Below are positions 27,695-36,804 of a stretch of DNA of 64,000 nt, one piece after another (the stretch's first letter is position 1; the number at the start of each line of letters is the position of its first letter). The DNA comes from CAWJJM01 sp963843275 (GTDB lineage: Bacteria; Acidobacteriota; Thermoanaerobaculia; Multivoradales; JBCCEF01), in assembly GCA_963843275.1 (NCBI GenBank), contig CAWJJM010000010.1, positions 1 through 64,000 of the forward strand, read 5' to 3'. The position numbers were made by a program, and so were the translations under genes. The notes under the pieces are model-generated. The model was not told the DNA's origin and made no database searches. It saw only the letters and a program-made list of their open reading frames with translations.

Positions 27695-28849
27695 CTACTT
27701 GCCCTTCATCTTGATGGTGATCACGTCGGAGGCCGCGAACGCGGTGCCGCCGAACTCCTCCTTGAGCTGCCCGGTGGCCTCCACCTCGAGACAGGCGCCG
27801 TCGGCGAGGTCGTCGCCGTAGGTCGCCGCCAGGGCGGCCACGATGGCCTGCTGGTCGAACTTGAGCGTCAGGTCGGGATAGCCGTCGGCTCCCGCCGTGG
27901 TGCAGGAACCGCAGGTCTCGAGCGGCCCCACGTACGGAGAGACCACGTCCTCGATCGCCCAGCGCAGCGGCGCCAGGCCGGCGACCCGCACCGAGCCCGG
28001 ATCGATCTGGGTGACGTCGAGCAACGGCCCGCCCACGATCGCCGCCGGCCACACTCCCTTCGCCTTGGTGTTGAGCGGGTTGGGGCAGGAGGTGGGATGG
28101 GCGTCGAACCTCACGTCGACGTCGGGCGTGTCCTCGGGCTCGAAGACGATCGCACCGAAGCCGACGTAGGTGTCGTTCGCCGCGGCCGAGAAGGCCAGCT
28201 CGACCCGGGTGATCCCGGAGCCGGTGACGCGGAAGGTGTAGTTCCCCGGTTGGCCGGGTAGGGCGGTGCAGGCGTCGCCCACGATCGACAGGTCCCCGAA
28301 GCTCGAGCTGCCGGCCCCCGGCAGAGTGGAGCCGTCGGTGTCGAGCACCAGCTCGTCCGAGTCGACCAGGCTCCCGTCCGCGGCGTAGGCGTACAGCCCC
28401 GCGATCGCCAGGTCGCCACCGCACCGGTTCAGGTCCCCGAAGTCCACCATCCGGATCGAGAAGCTCTCGACGGAGGGAAGGCCAGGGAAGGTGAAGGTGT
28501 ATTGGTTGCCCTGATCGCAGCTGTGCGACGGGTCCGTGAACCCCTGGCCGTAGGCACAGGCGAGGGTCACGTCCACGAAACAACCCGGTGTGGCGAGGCA
28601 GTTGTTGTCGACCGGACTCGCTTTCGGCGCCTCGAATCCTTTCGGACCCAGCCCCGTCCCGATGACCACCGCCTGACCGGTGGCGCTGTGGATCTCGAGG
28701 TTCGCGTCGACGGCACCCGGGCCCTCGACGGAGGTCCCCACGGCGAGAGCATCGAAGTCGGGTGTGATCGGCGTCCCGGCGAACGCGGCGGTGCAGGCCA
28801 GCAGCGTCACCGCCACGAGGGCGGTCGTCCTGCGGGTTCTCTGGTGCAT
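27695..28849 (-). CDS. Secreted protein of unknown function, choice-of-anchor type
   Basis: An intact 384-aa protein that starts at ATG 28849, ten bases after a good ribosome site (GAGGAG). Residues 1-24 are a signal peptide ending CTAAFA-G. The body is a beta-rich, acidic, Cys-containing domain (LATPGCFVDVTLACAYG, YTFTFPGLPSVESFSIRMVDFGD, VELAFSAAANDTYVGFGAIVFEP) like the extracellular beta-sandwich domains that precede sorting anchors. The second half repeats a pattern of paired cysteines (HPTSCPNPLN, ETCGSCTTAGADG). No catalytic motif or C-terminal anchor is seen. Followed by a strong terminator, so it is monocistronic. Confidence 0.7.
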   Translation of the reverse strand: MHQRTRRTTALVAVTLLACTAAFAGTPITPDFDALAVGTSVEGPGAVDANLEIHSATGQAVVIGTGLGPKGFEAPKASPVDNNCLATPGCFVDVTLACAYGQGFTDPSHSCDQGNQYTFTFPGLPSVESFSIRMVDFGDLNRCGGDLAIAGLYAYAADGSLVDSDELVLDTDGSTLPGAGSSSFGDLSIVGDACTALPGQPGNYTFRVTGSGITRVELAFSAAANDTYVGFGAIVFEPEDTPDVDVRFDAHPTSCPNPLNTKAKGVWPAAIVGGPLLDVTQIDPGSVRVAGLAPLRWAIEDVVSPYVGPLETCGSCTTAGADGYPDLTLKFDQQAIVAALAATYGDDLADGACLEVEATGQLKEEFGGTAFAASDVITIKMKGK

Positions 28850-29079
28850 CTGTATCTCCTCTCGATCCCGTGAAGTCAGCCGAAGGGACGGCGCCAGGTC
28901 GGAAGAGGCTGCGAAACGATGGGTGGCACGTCCTCGCTTCGGTGAGGGAAGTCCCTCCGCGTACACTGTGCGGCCCCAGCGTCAGGATTCCGTCAGGTGG
29001 ATCCGGCGGGTTTCCGGGCCCGGACCCGGGTGGTACACTCCGCGTTTCCGGCTCGCCCGGGAACGACCCCGCCGTACCG
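28850..29079. other. Divergent intergenic region
   Basis: 230 bases between the secreted protein gene and the sulfate-activation operon. Apart from the ribosome site of the leftward gene I see no convincing promoter boxes, repeats or RNA structure; a TGGCACG heptamer at about 28925 lacks the matching -12 element of a sigma-54 promoter. Confidence 0.4.
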
Positions 29080-29947
29080 ATGACCCCACGCGTCGACCTG
29101 CACGCCCACACCACGGCCAGCGACGGCACCTTCTCCCCCGGGAGCTGGTGGCCGAGGCCGCCCGCGCCGGCCTCGCCGCCGTCGCGGTGACCGACCACGA
29201 CGTCACCTTCGGCGCCGCCGAGGCGGTGGCGCACGGCGACGAGCTGGGCGTGGAGGTGGTGCCCGGCGTGGAGGTGAGCGCCGAGTGGAAGCCCGGCCAG
29301 ATGCACATCGTGGGGTTGTGGATCGATCCCGGCGATCCCGAGCTCACCGAGTGGCTCGACGCCATCCTCGGCGGCCGCAACGCGCGCAACACCCGGATCG
29401 TGGCGCGGCTGCGCGAGCTCGGCGTCGACATCGAGCTCGCCGAGGTCGAGGCGGTGGCCGGCGACGGCGCGGTGGGACGGCCCCACATCGCCCAGGTGCT
29501 GGTCGCCAAGGGTGCCGTGGGGAGCCGCCAGGAGGCGTTCGACCGCTACCTCGCCAAGGGCGCTCCCGCCTACTTCGACCGCCTGCGGGCGACCCCGGAG
29601 GAGGCGATCGCGCACCTCCACGCCGCCGGCGGCCTGGCCGTGCTCGCCCATCCCCACTACTGCGGCGCCCGCGACGCCGGCCAGCTCTCCGAGTGGGTGG
29701 GCACCCTCGCCGACGCCGGGCTCGACGGCATCGAGGTCCGCTACTCCACCTTCACCGCCGCCGACCGCCGGGTCGCCGAGCAACTCGCCCGCCGCTACGA
29801 CCTGCTGCCCTCCGGCGGCAGCGACTTCCACGGCGCCGCCAAGCCCGACATCGCCCTGGGCTCCGGCCGCGGCGACCTCGAGGTGCCGGCCGCCTGGCTC
29901 GAGTCGCTACGCGCCGCGCGCACCGCCGCGCCGCCGCCACCGCCTGA
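29080..29947 (+). CDS. PHP-domain phosphoesterase, YciV/pAp phosphatase-like (frameshifted)
   Basis: Begins MTPRVDLHAHTTASDGTFSP, the metal-binding HxH and Asp of the PHP fold. After a frame change near 29140 it continues with AVAVTDHDVTFGAAEAV, VVPGVEVSAEW, HIVGLWIDPGDPEL, HPHYCGARDAGQL and SGGSDFHGAAKPDIALG. This is the YciV/RNase AM group, members of which hydrolyse 3',5'-nucleoside bisphosphates such as pAp. Next to APS kinase and ATP sulfurylase genes, removal of pAp, the product of sulfotransferases, is a logical role. The unbroken frame runs into cysC, but an out-of-frame TGA at 29945-29947 four bases before the cysC ATG suggests two separate genes with one indel. Confidence 0.8.
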
Positions 29948-29951
29948 TCCC

Positions 29952-30597
29952 ATGGTCCCCGCCGACAACCTCACCTGGCACGCCGGTGCCGTGACCGCCG
30001 CCGACCGCGAGCGCCTGCTCGGCCAGCGCGGCTGCGTGGTGTGGCTGACCGGGCTCTCCGGCTCCGGCAAGTCGACGCTGGCGCGGGCCGTCGAGGAGCG
30101 CCTGGTCGCCGGCGGCCGGCTCGCCTACGTGCTCGACGGCGACAACCTGCGCCACGGGCTCAACGCCGACCTCGCCTTCTCGCCCGCCGACCGCAGCCGA
30201 GAACATCCGCCGCGTCGGGCAGGTGGCGGCGCTGCTCGCCGACGCCGGAGCGGTGGTCCTGACCGCTCTTCATCTCGCCCTACCGCGCCGACCGCGCGGT
30301 GGCCCGCAGGCGGCGCCGCGAGCGGCCGCTTCTTCGAGGTCTTCGTCGACGCGCCGGTCGCGGTGTGCGAGGAGCGCGATCCCAAGGGGCTCTACGCCAG
30401 CGCGCGGTCGGGCGAGATCGCCGAGTTCACCGGCGTCTCGGCGCCCTACGAGCCCCCGGAGCGTCCCGACCTGGTGGTCGCCACCGCCGGCAGCGATCGC
30501 CGCCGCCGGCGCCGCCGCCATCGTCGGGCTGCTCGAGCGCCGCGGCATGCTCGCCGCGCGCCGCGGCCGGGAAGGAGACGGCGTGACCGGCGCCTGA
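29952..30597 (+). CDS. cysC: Adenylylsulfate kinase (frameshifted)
   Basis: Phosphorylates APS to PAPS. It has the P-loop WLTGLSGSGKSTLARAV, LDGDNLRHGLNADLAFSP, then in other frames NIRRVGQVAALLADAGAVV, FISPYRADR, FFEVFVDAPVAVCEERDPKG, EFTGVSAPYEPPERPDL. Extra bases sit near 30193, 30268, 30320 and 30500. ATG 29952 gives the typical MVPADNLTWHAGAVTAADR start. The stop shares a base with the cysD start (TGATG). A second APS kinase domain lies at the end of the cysN gene downstream, so the operon has two. Confidence 0.85.
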
Positions 30598-31492
30598 TGA
30601 GCCACCTCGAGCAGCTCGAGGCCGAGTCGATCCACATCCTCCGCGAGGTGGCGGCCGATTCGAGCGGCCGGTGATGCTGTACTCGATCGGCAAGGACTCC
30701 TCGGTGATGCTGCACCTGGCGCAGAAGGCCTTCGCGCCCGGGCCGGCTGCCCTTCCCGCTGCTCCACGTCGACACCCCGTGGAAGTTCCGCGAGATGTAC
30801 GCCTTCCGCGAGCGGGTCGCGGCGAGCCTGGGCTCGGAGCTGCTGGTGTGGGTCAACCCCGAGGGGCGGCGGCTGGGCATCAACCCGATCGATCACGGCT
30901 CGGAGCGCCACACCTGGGTGATGAAGACCCAGGCGCTCAAGCAGGCCCTCGAGCACTACGCGCTTCGACGCGGCCTTCGGCGGCGCCCGGCGCGACGAGG
31001 AGAAGAGCCGCGCCAAGGAACGGGTCTTCTCGTTCCGCGACCGCAACCACCGGTGGGACCCGAAGAACCAGCGCCCCGAGCTGTGGAACCTCTACAACAG
31101 GCGCATCGACCGCGGCGAGTCGATCCGCGTCTTCCCGCTGTCGAACTGGACCGAGCTCGACGTCTGGCTGTACGTCGAGTCGCGAGGGGATCCCGGTCGT
31201 GCCGCTCTACTTCGCCGCCGAGCGCCCGATCGTGGAGCGCAACGGCAGCCTGATCCTGGTCGACGACGAGCGCCTGCCGCTCGAGCCCGGCGAGGAGCCG
31301 GCGATGCGGCGGGTGCGCTTCCGCACCCTGGGCTGCTACCCGCTGACCGGGGCCGTGGAGTCGGAGGCCACCACCGTGGCCGAGATCGTGGCCGAGATGC
31401 TGGAGAGCCGCAGCTCCGAGCGCCGGGACCGGGTGATCGACTACGACGGCGCCGCCTCGATGGAAGCGAAGAAGCGGGAGGGCTACTTCTGA
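30597..31492 (+). CDS. cysD: Sulfate adenylyltransferase subunit 2 (frameshifted)
   Basis: ATP sulfurylase catalytic subunit. It has the PP-loop VMLYSIGKDSSVMLHLAQKAF, PFPLLHVDTPWKFREMY, HTWVMKTQALKQAL, AFGGARRDEEKSRAKERVFS, WDPKNQRPELWNLYN, VFPLSNWTELDVWLY and RFRTLGCYPLTGAVES, i.e. the complete CysD signature, ending KKREGYF. Frame changes occur near 30657, 30737, 30962 and 31185. With CysN it adenylylates sulfate to APS. ATG 30597 overlaps cysC; the stop overlaps the CTG at which cysN appears to begin. Confidence 0.9.
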
Positions 31493-33409
31493 GCGAGCTG
31501 CTCGCGCGCTACCAGCGCCAGGACCTGCTGCGGTTGCTCACCTGCGGCTAGGTGGACGACGGCAAGTCGACCCTCATCGGGCGGCTGCTGGCGGACGCCG
31601 GCGCGGTGCACGACGACGTGCTGGCGGCGGCGCAGAAGGACTCGACGCGCCACGGCACCCGCGGCGGCGAGCTCGACTACGCCCTGCTGGTCGACGGGCT
31701 GGAGGCCGAGCGCGAGCAGGGCATCACCATCGACGTCGCCTACCGCTACTTCTCGACCCCGCGGCGCAAGTTCATCATCGCCGACACGCCGGGCCACGAG
31801 CAGTACACCCGCAACATGGCCACCGGTGCCTCCGGCTGCGAGCTGGCGGTCATCCTGCTCGACGCTTCGAAGGGCGTGCTGCCGCAGACCCGCCGCCACG
31901 CCTTCATCGCCTCGCTGCTCGGCATCCGGCACCTGGTGGTGGCGATCAACAAGATGGACCTGGTGGGCTTCGAGCGCGAGGTCTACGAGACGATCCGCGA
32001 GGACTTCTCGGAGTTCGCCGCCAAGCTCGAGGTCAGCGACCTGCACTTCATCCCGCTCTCGGCCGTGGGCGGCGACAACGTGGTGTCGCGCGAGCGAACG
32101 GATGGACTGGTACCGCGGCTCGCCGCTGCTCGCCTACCTCGAGTCGGTGCACGTGGCCTCGGACCGCAACCTGATCGACCTGCGGCTGCCGGTGCAGTAC
32201 GTGCTGCGCCCCGACCAGGGCTTCCGCGGCTACTGCGGCACGCTCGCCTCGGGGGTGATCCACCGCGGCGAGGAGGTCCTGGTGCTGCCGTCGCGGCGCC
32301 GCAGCCGCGTCGCGAGCGTGCGCACGCCCGCCGGGGAGGTCGAGGAGGCGGCGGCGCCCCAGGCGGTGACCGTGACGCTGGAGGACGAGGTGGACGTGTC
32401 GCGCGGCGACATGATCGTGCCGGTCGCCAACGTGCCGCACCTCGACGCCTCGTTCGACGCCATGCTGGTGTGGATGGGCGAGGAGCCGCTCGCCGCCGGC
32501 CGCGAGTACCTGCTGCAGCAGACCGCGGCCCGCACCGGCGCCACGGTCGAGGAGCTGCGCTACCGGATCGACACCCACGACCTGCACCGCCGGCCGGCGC
32601 CGCACCTCGAGCTCAACGAGATCGGCCGGGTGACCCTGGAGACGGCCCGGCCGCTCGCCTTCGACCCCTACGTCCGCAACCGCGGCACCGGCGCCTTCAT
32701 CCTGGTCGACCGCATGACCAACGCCACGGTGGCGGCCGGGATGATCCTCGACCGGCACGACGCCGAGGAGCTCGACGCGCCCCGCGCCGCTCCCGACGCG
32801 GCGACCAACGTGCGGCCGGGGGCCGGACCTTCGACGGGCCCGGACCGCGCCGCCCGCTTCGGCCTGCGCCCGCCCTGCCTGTGGCTGACCGGGCTGCCGC
32901 GCGCCGGCAAGTCGTCGCTGGCCTACGCGCTGGAGGCGGAGCTCACCGCCCGCGGCGTGGTGGCAGCCGTCCTCGACGGCGAGTCGCTGCGGCTCGGCCT
33001 CAGCCGCGACCTCGGGTTCGGCGAGCGCGACCGGCGCGAGAACGTGCGCCGCGCCGCCGAGCTGGCCGGCCTGCTGGCGGACGCCGGCATCCTGCCGCTG
33101 GTGGCGCTGGTCTCCCCGGCCGCCGAGGACCGCGAGCTGGCCCGGCGCACCGTCGGCGACGACCGCTTCTTCGAGATCTGGTGCTCGGCGCCGCTCGAGG
33201 TCTGCGAGGCGCGCGACCGCGACCGGCTCTTCGCCCGCGCCCGCGCCGGCGAGATCGACAACGTCACCGGCGTCCAGCGCCCCTACGAGCCCCCCGAGTC
33301 CCCCGAGCTGGAGATCCCCACCCACGAGCTCGACGTCGAGCAGGCCGTCGCCCGCGTCGTCGCCGAGCTCGAGGACCGCGGCATCCTCCCCGGCCCCGAC
33401 GTCTCCTAG
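31489..33409 (+). CDS. cysNC: Bifunctional sulfate adenylyltransferase subunit 1 / APS kinase (in-frame amber and one frameshift)
   Basis: N-terminal GTPase: LLRLLTCG then TAG (31549-31551) where the family has Ser, then VDDGKSTLIGRLL, QGITIDVAYRYFST, DTPGHEQYTRNM and INKMDLVG. After a frame change near 32093 the EF-Tu-like domains follow (MDWYRGSPLLAYLE, VLRPDQGFRGYCGTLASG, FDAMLVWMGEEPL). The C-terminal 190 residues are an APS kinase: WLTGLPRAGKSSLAYAL, LDGESLRLGLSRDLGF, ENVRRAAELAGLLADAG, NVTGVQRPYEPPESP. GTP hydrolysis drives APS formation, and the kinase makes PAPS. The first codon is CTG 31489, overlapping cysD. The amber needs one base change (TCG to TAG). Confidence 0.85.
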
Positions 33410-33594
33410 TCCGCCCGACCTTCACCCCCTCGTCCGCGCCGCGAGCGCGAGACCTGCCTTGGTCGGAGGCACTGGCGGCGGAGGTGGGGGGAGATGCCAG
33501 GAGCGCGAGGGAGGGACGCCGAGGCGACCACCAGGTCGCCGCAGGCGGCCCGAGTGAGCGGCGACGCCGCAGATCCCCCCGCATCCGCCGCCAG
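33410..33594. other. Convergent intergenic region
   Basis: 185 bases between cysNC and the leftward B2-type gene. I looked here for a lasso precursor or an RRE (PqqD-like) gene that would accompany B2 and found none in any frame; no hairpin with a U-run stands out. Confidence 0.4.
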
Positions 33595-34038
33595 CTAGCC
33601 CGACCACATCTCCTCGTGGCCCTCCGGGCCCGTCCGGAGGTCGAGGTCGGCGTCGCCGGTGGTCACCCAGGCGTGGCCCTCCAGAAATCCTTCGCCCGGA
33701 AGACGCACTCCTAGGTGGAGGCGCGGCGCGAGACCGCACCGCGACCAGAGGTCGAGGAGGAGGAGGGACCGCTTGAGGCACCGGCCCGTCCGCCGCGGCG
33801 GCAGCCAGGGCAGCAGCCGCGCCACGACCCCGTCGAGATCGGCGGGGCGGCGGAGCCAGGGCGCCCGGAAGAGCGGCACCGCCCGCAGACGGTCGGGCAG
33901 CTCGCGCAGCCCGACGGCGGCCACGGCGCCGCGGGCCCGCGCCGCCGCCCGTGCGATCGCCGGCAACGCCGCCAGCGCGAAGACGAGGCGTCCCGCCGCC
34001 GTCGCCGTCCGCTGCGGCCGTGGAGACTCGCCGCTCAT
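33595..34038 (-). CDS. Lasso-peptide B2-type leader protease (transglutaminase-like fold)
   Basis: An intact 147-aa protein. The second half carries GRCLKRSLLLLDLWSRCGLA, PRLHLGVRLPGEGFLEGHAWV and TTGDADLD, which is the B2 family pattern (PF13471): catalytic Cys in RCLKRS, His in GHAWV and a downstream Asp. The N-terminal half is helical and basic, as usual (LPDRLRAVPLFRAPW, VVARLLPWLPP). B2 proteases cut the leader from a lasso precursor, normally with an RRE protein B1. No B1 or precursor is adjacent. The nearest precursor, cyclase and kinase are at 53.5-56.6 kb. It faces cysNC and is divergent from a histidine kinase gene. Confidence 0.8.
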   Translation of the reverse strand: MSGESPRPQRTATAAGRLVFALAALPAIARAAARARGAVAAVGLRELPDRLRAVPLFRAPWLRRPADLDGVVARLLPWLPPRRTGRCLKRSLLLLDLWSRCGLAPRLHLGVRLPGEGFLEGHAWVTTGDADLDLRTGPEGHEEMWSG

Positions 34039-34123
34039 GGCGGAGCACCCTACTCCATCGCCGCCGGCGGCGAAACGGCAGATGTCCCATAATGGGGCGA
34101 TTTTTCTGTTGGAACGGTGTCGT

Positions 34124-36026
34124 ATGGGAGACGACCGCGAGCGGTTGGTCCGCAGCGCGCTGCGCGCCGTGGCGCGTGGTACGCCCGCCGACGTCGATCC
34201 CGAGCTGCTCGACGAGCTGCTCGCTGCCGCCTTCGGGGGCTGGTTCGAAGCGCTCGCCGAAGATCCGGAGATCGTTCTCTACCTGGCCCGCCGCGGCGGC
34301 CGCTGCATCTTCGCCACCGGTGGCTACGAGCACGTCTGGGGCCGCCCGGTGGAGAGCCTCTACCGCGACTCCGGTTCCTGGAGGGAAGCGCTCCACCCCG
34401 ACGACCGCGAGGTGGTGGGGGCGCAGGCGGACCAGAAGGGCGCGGGCGTCTTCCGCTACCGGGTGGTGCAGCCGGACGGTGCCGTGCGCTGGGTCGAGGA
34501 CCGTTGGCGCGAGGTGGCCGACGGCACCGGCCGCTGGGTGGCCGGCCTGGCCCGCGACATCACCGCCGAGCGCGAGCGCGATGCCAAGCTGCTGTTCCGC
34601 GCCCAGCTCCTGGAGGCCGTCGACCAGCCGGTGATCGCCACCGACCTCGCCGGCCGGGTGACCTACTGGAACCGCGCCGCCGAGGCGCTCTACGGCTGGA
34701 GCGAGGGCGAGGCCCAGGGGTCAGCAGATCGTCGACCTGCTGCCCGGCGAGCTGTCCCGCGAGGAGGCGGCCCAGATCTTCGCCACGGTGAGCGCGGGCG
34801 GCACCTGGAGCGGCGAGTTCCCGCTCAAGAGCCGCGCCGGGGAGGAGATCCAGGCGCTGGTCACCGACAGCCCGCTCCTCGACGCCGACGGCGCGGTGGC
34901 GGGGGTCGTCGGGGTGACCACGGACCTCCGGGCCCTCAAGCAGGCCGAGCTCCGGGTGCGGGAGAGCGAGGAGCTGTTCCGCGCCATCTTCGACCACGCT
35001 CCGCTGTCGGTCGTGCTGCGCGCCGAGGACGGTCGCCTGCTGCGCTGGAACCGCCGCGCCGAGACCCTGCTCGGGCTCAGCGGCGAGGAGATCGCCGCCC
35101 GGCACTTCCTCGACGTCATCCACCCGGGGGACCGGGAGCGCGAGGCCGCCCTGTTCGCCGAGCTCGTCGCCGGCGCGCGCGACGACTACCACCTGGAGAA
35201 GCGCTACCTGCACCGCGACGGATCGACCCTCTGGGCGCAGACCTCGGTCTCCGCGATCCGTGACCCGGAAGGCCGCTTCCGCTGCGCCATCAGCATGGTC
35301 GCCGACATCACCGAGCGGCGGCGCGCGGAGCAGGCGGTGCGGACCAGCCGCGCTCAGCTCCGCTCGCTGACCCGGCGGTTGGACGCCGCCCGGGAGGAGG
35401 AGCAGAAGCGGCTCGCGCACGCCGTCCACGACGAGCTGGGACAGGGGCTGAGCGGGCTCAAGCTCGACCTGGCCTGGCTGGAGCGGCGGCTCGGGCGACG
35501 CGACGACGGCGGCGACGGCGAGCTGCGGACCCGGGTGGCCGAGATGACCGAGGCCCTCGACCGCACCCTGGGCGCGGTCGGACGGCTCGCGCTCGAGCTC
35601 CGCCCGGTGGTGCTCGACGACCTCGGGCTCGAGGCGGCGGTGGAGTGGGCCCTCGGCGAGCTCGAGCGGCGCTCCGGGCTGGACACCCGGCTCGATTCGA
35701 CGCTGGCGGAGCAGCGGATGGAGCCGGAGATCTCGGTGGCGCTCTTCCGCATCCTCCAGGAGGCCCTGACCAACGTGGCGCGGCACGCGGCAGCCCGGCG
35801 CGTCGAGGTGGACCTCCGGCGTCGCGGGGACGAGCTGCTGCTCGAGGTCCGCGACGACGGGGTCGGCATCGCCCCGCAGCCCGCCGCCTCGCTCGGCCTG
35901 CTCGGCATGGAGGAGCGGGCGCGGGCGGTGGGAGGGCGTCTCGAGGTGGCGCGCCGCCGGGCGGGCGGGACGCGGGTCACCGCGCGGGTCCCCTGGCGTC
36001 CGGCGCGTCCGGAGAGCTCGTCATGA
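34124..36026 (+). CDS. Multi-PAS sensor histidine kinase, NarL-partner (HisKA_3) type (one frameshift)
   Basis: Soluble kinase of about 634 aa with three PAS/PAC units (FATGGYEHVWGRPVESLY; VIATDLAGRVTYWNRAAEALYGW; VVLRAEDGRLLRWNRRAETLLGL) each ending in a D-I-T-E/A-type linker, then a HisKA_3 dimerisation domain with the phospho-His in LAHAVHDELGQGLSGLKLDL and an HATPase with ILQEALTNVARHA, VRDDGVGI and GLLGMEERARAVGG. An extra base near 34721 splits the second PAS. ATG 34124 is the likely start. It overlaps the next gene by four bases (ATGA), so kinase and regulator form an operon. Confidence 0.9.
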
Positions 36027-36653
36027 TCCGCATCCTGATCGCCGACGACCACCCGGTCGTCCGGAGGGGGATCGCGCAGATCCTCGACGACGAGCCCGAC
36101 CTCGAGGTGGCGGGAGCCGCCGAGAGCGGCGACGAGGTGCTGGCGCAGCTCTCCGCCGACGGTTGGAGCGTCCTCGTGCTCGACCTCTCGATGCCCGACC
36201 ATCAGGGACTCGACCTGCTGAAGGAGATCCGCCGCCGCTGGCCCGACCTGCCGATCCTCGTCCTGTCGATCCACCCCGAGGAGCAGTACGCCGTGCGCTG
36301 CCTCGGCGCCGGAGCCCGCGGTTACCTGGACAAGAAGAGCGCCCCGGAGGAGCTGGTCCGCGCCGTCCGCATGGTCGCCTCCGGTACCCGCTACTTCAGC
36401 TCCACGCTCGCCGAGCGCCTGGTGCGGCAAGCAGAGGCTGAGCAGGCGCCCCGCCACGAGGCCCTGTCCGACCGCGAGTTCCAGGTCCTGCGGCTGATCG
36501 CCAGCGGTCGGACGACCGGCGAGATCGCCGAGCAGCTCGGCCTCAGCGTCAAGACGGTGAGTACCTACCGCGCCCGGCTGCTCGAGAAGATGGAGCCTGT
36601 CGACCAACGCCGAGCTCGTGCGGTACGCCTTCGAGCAGGGTCTGGCGGAGTAG
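36023..36653 (+). CDS. NarL/FixJ-type response regulator (frameshift near the end)
   Basis: Receiver: ILIADDHPVVRRGIAQIL, phospho-Asp in VLVLDLSMPDHQGLDLL, and GYLDKKSAPEELVRA. The LuxR-type HTH reads ALSDREFQVLRLIASGRTTGEIAEQLGLSVKTVSTYRARLLEKM. After that one indel near 36597 must be allowed for to read STNAELVRYAFEQGLAE, the usual tail, ending at TAG 36651-36653. Partner of the kinase just upstream. Target genes unknown. Confidence 0.9.
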
Positions 36654-36804
36654 GGACTTTCCAGGCCGTTTGTCGGAGGAACGCCGACAGGAGGCGACGG
36701 AGTCCCGCCGCTATCCAGTTCCTGGACGATCGGGTAGTGTCGAACGCTGTACAGGTGTTCGGAGTGAACGCGTGACTTGCCGGGTTCTTCACTGGGTTCG
36801 CTGC

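Noticed and set aside
28900..28945. TGGCACG heptamer as a sigma-54 promoter
   Set aside because: The -12 TTGC element is absent at the required spacing.
26871..29831. A 986-codon open frame on the minus strand
   Set aside because: It overlaps the Crp-family gene, the secreted protein gene and the PHP gene in other frames and has the Arg/Pro/Gly-rich content of a composition-driven shadow frame; no motif is visible.
29080..30597. Natural PHP-CysC fusion protein
   Set aside because: Both domains are in one printed frame, but an out-of-frame TGA sits four bases before a good cysC start and the region is full of indels; two genes are more likely.
33410..33594. A hidden lasso precursor or RRE gene next to the B2 protease
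   Set aside because: All six frames were read; none has the YxxPxLxxxG leader or PqqD-like features.
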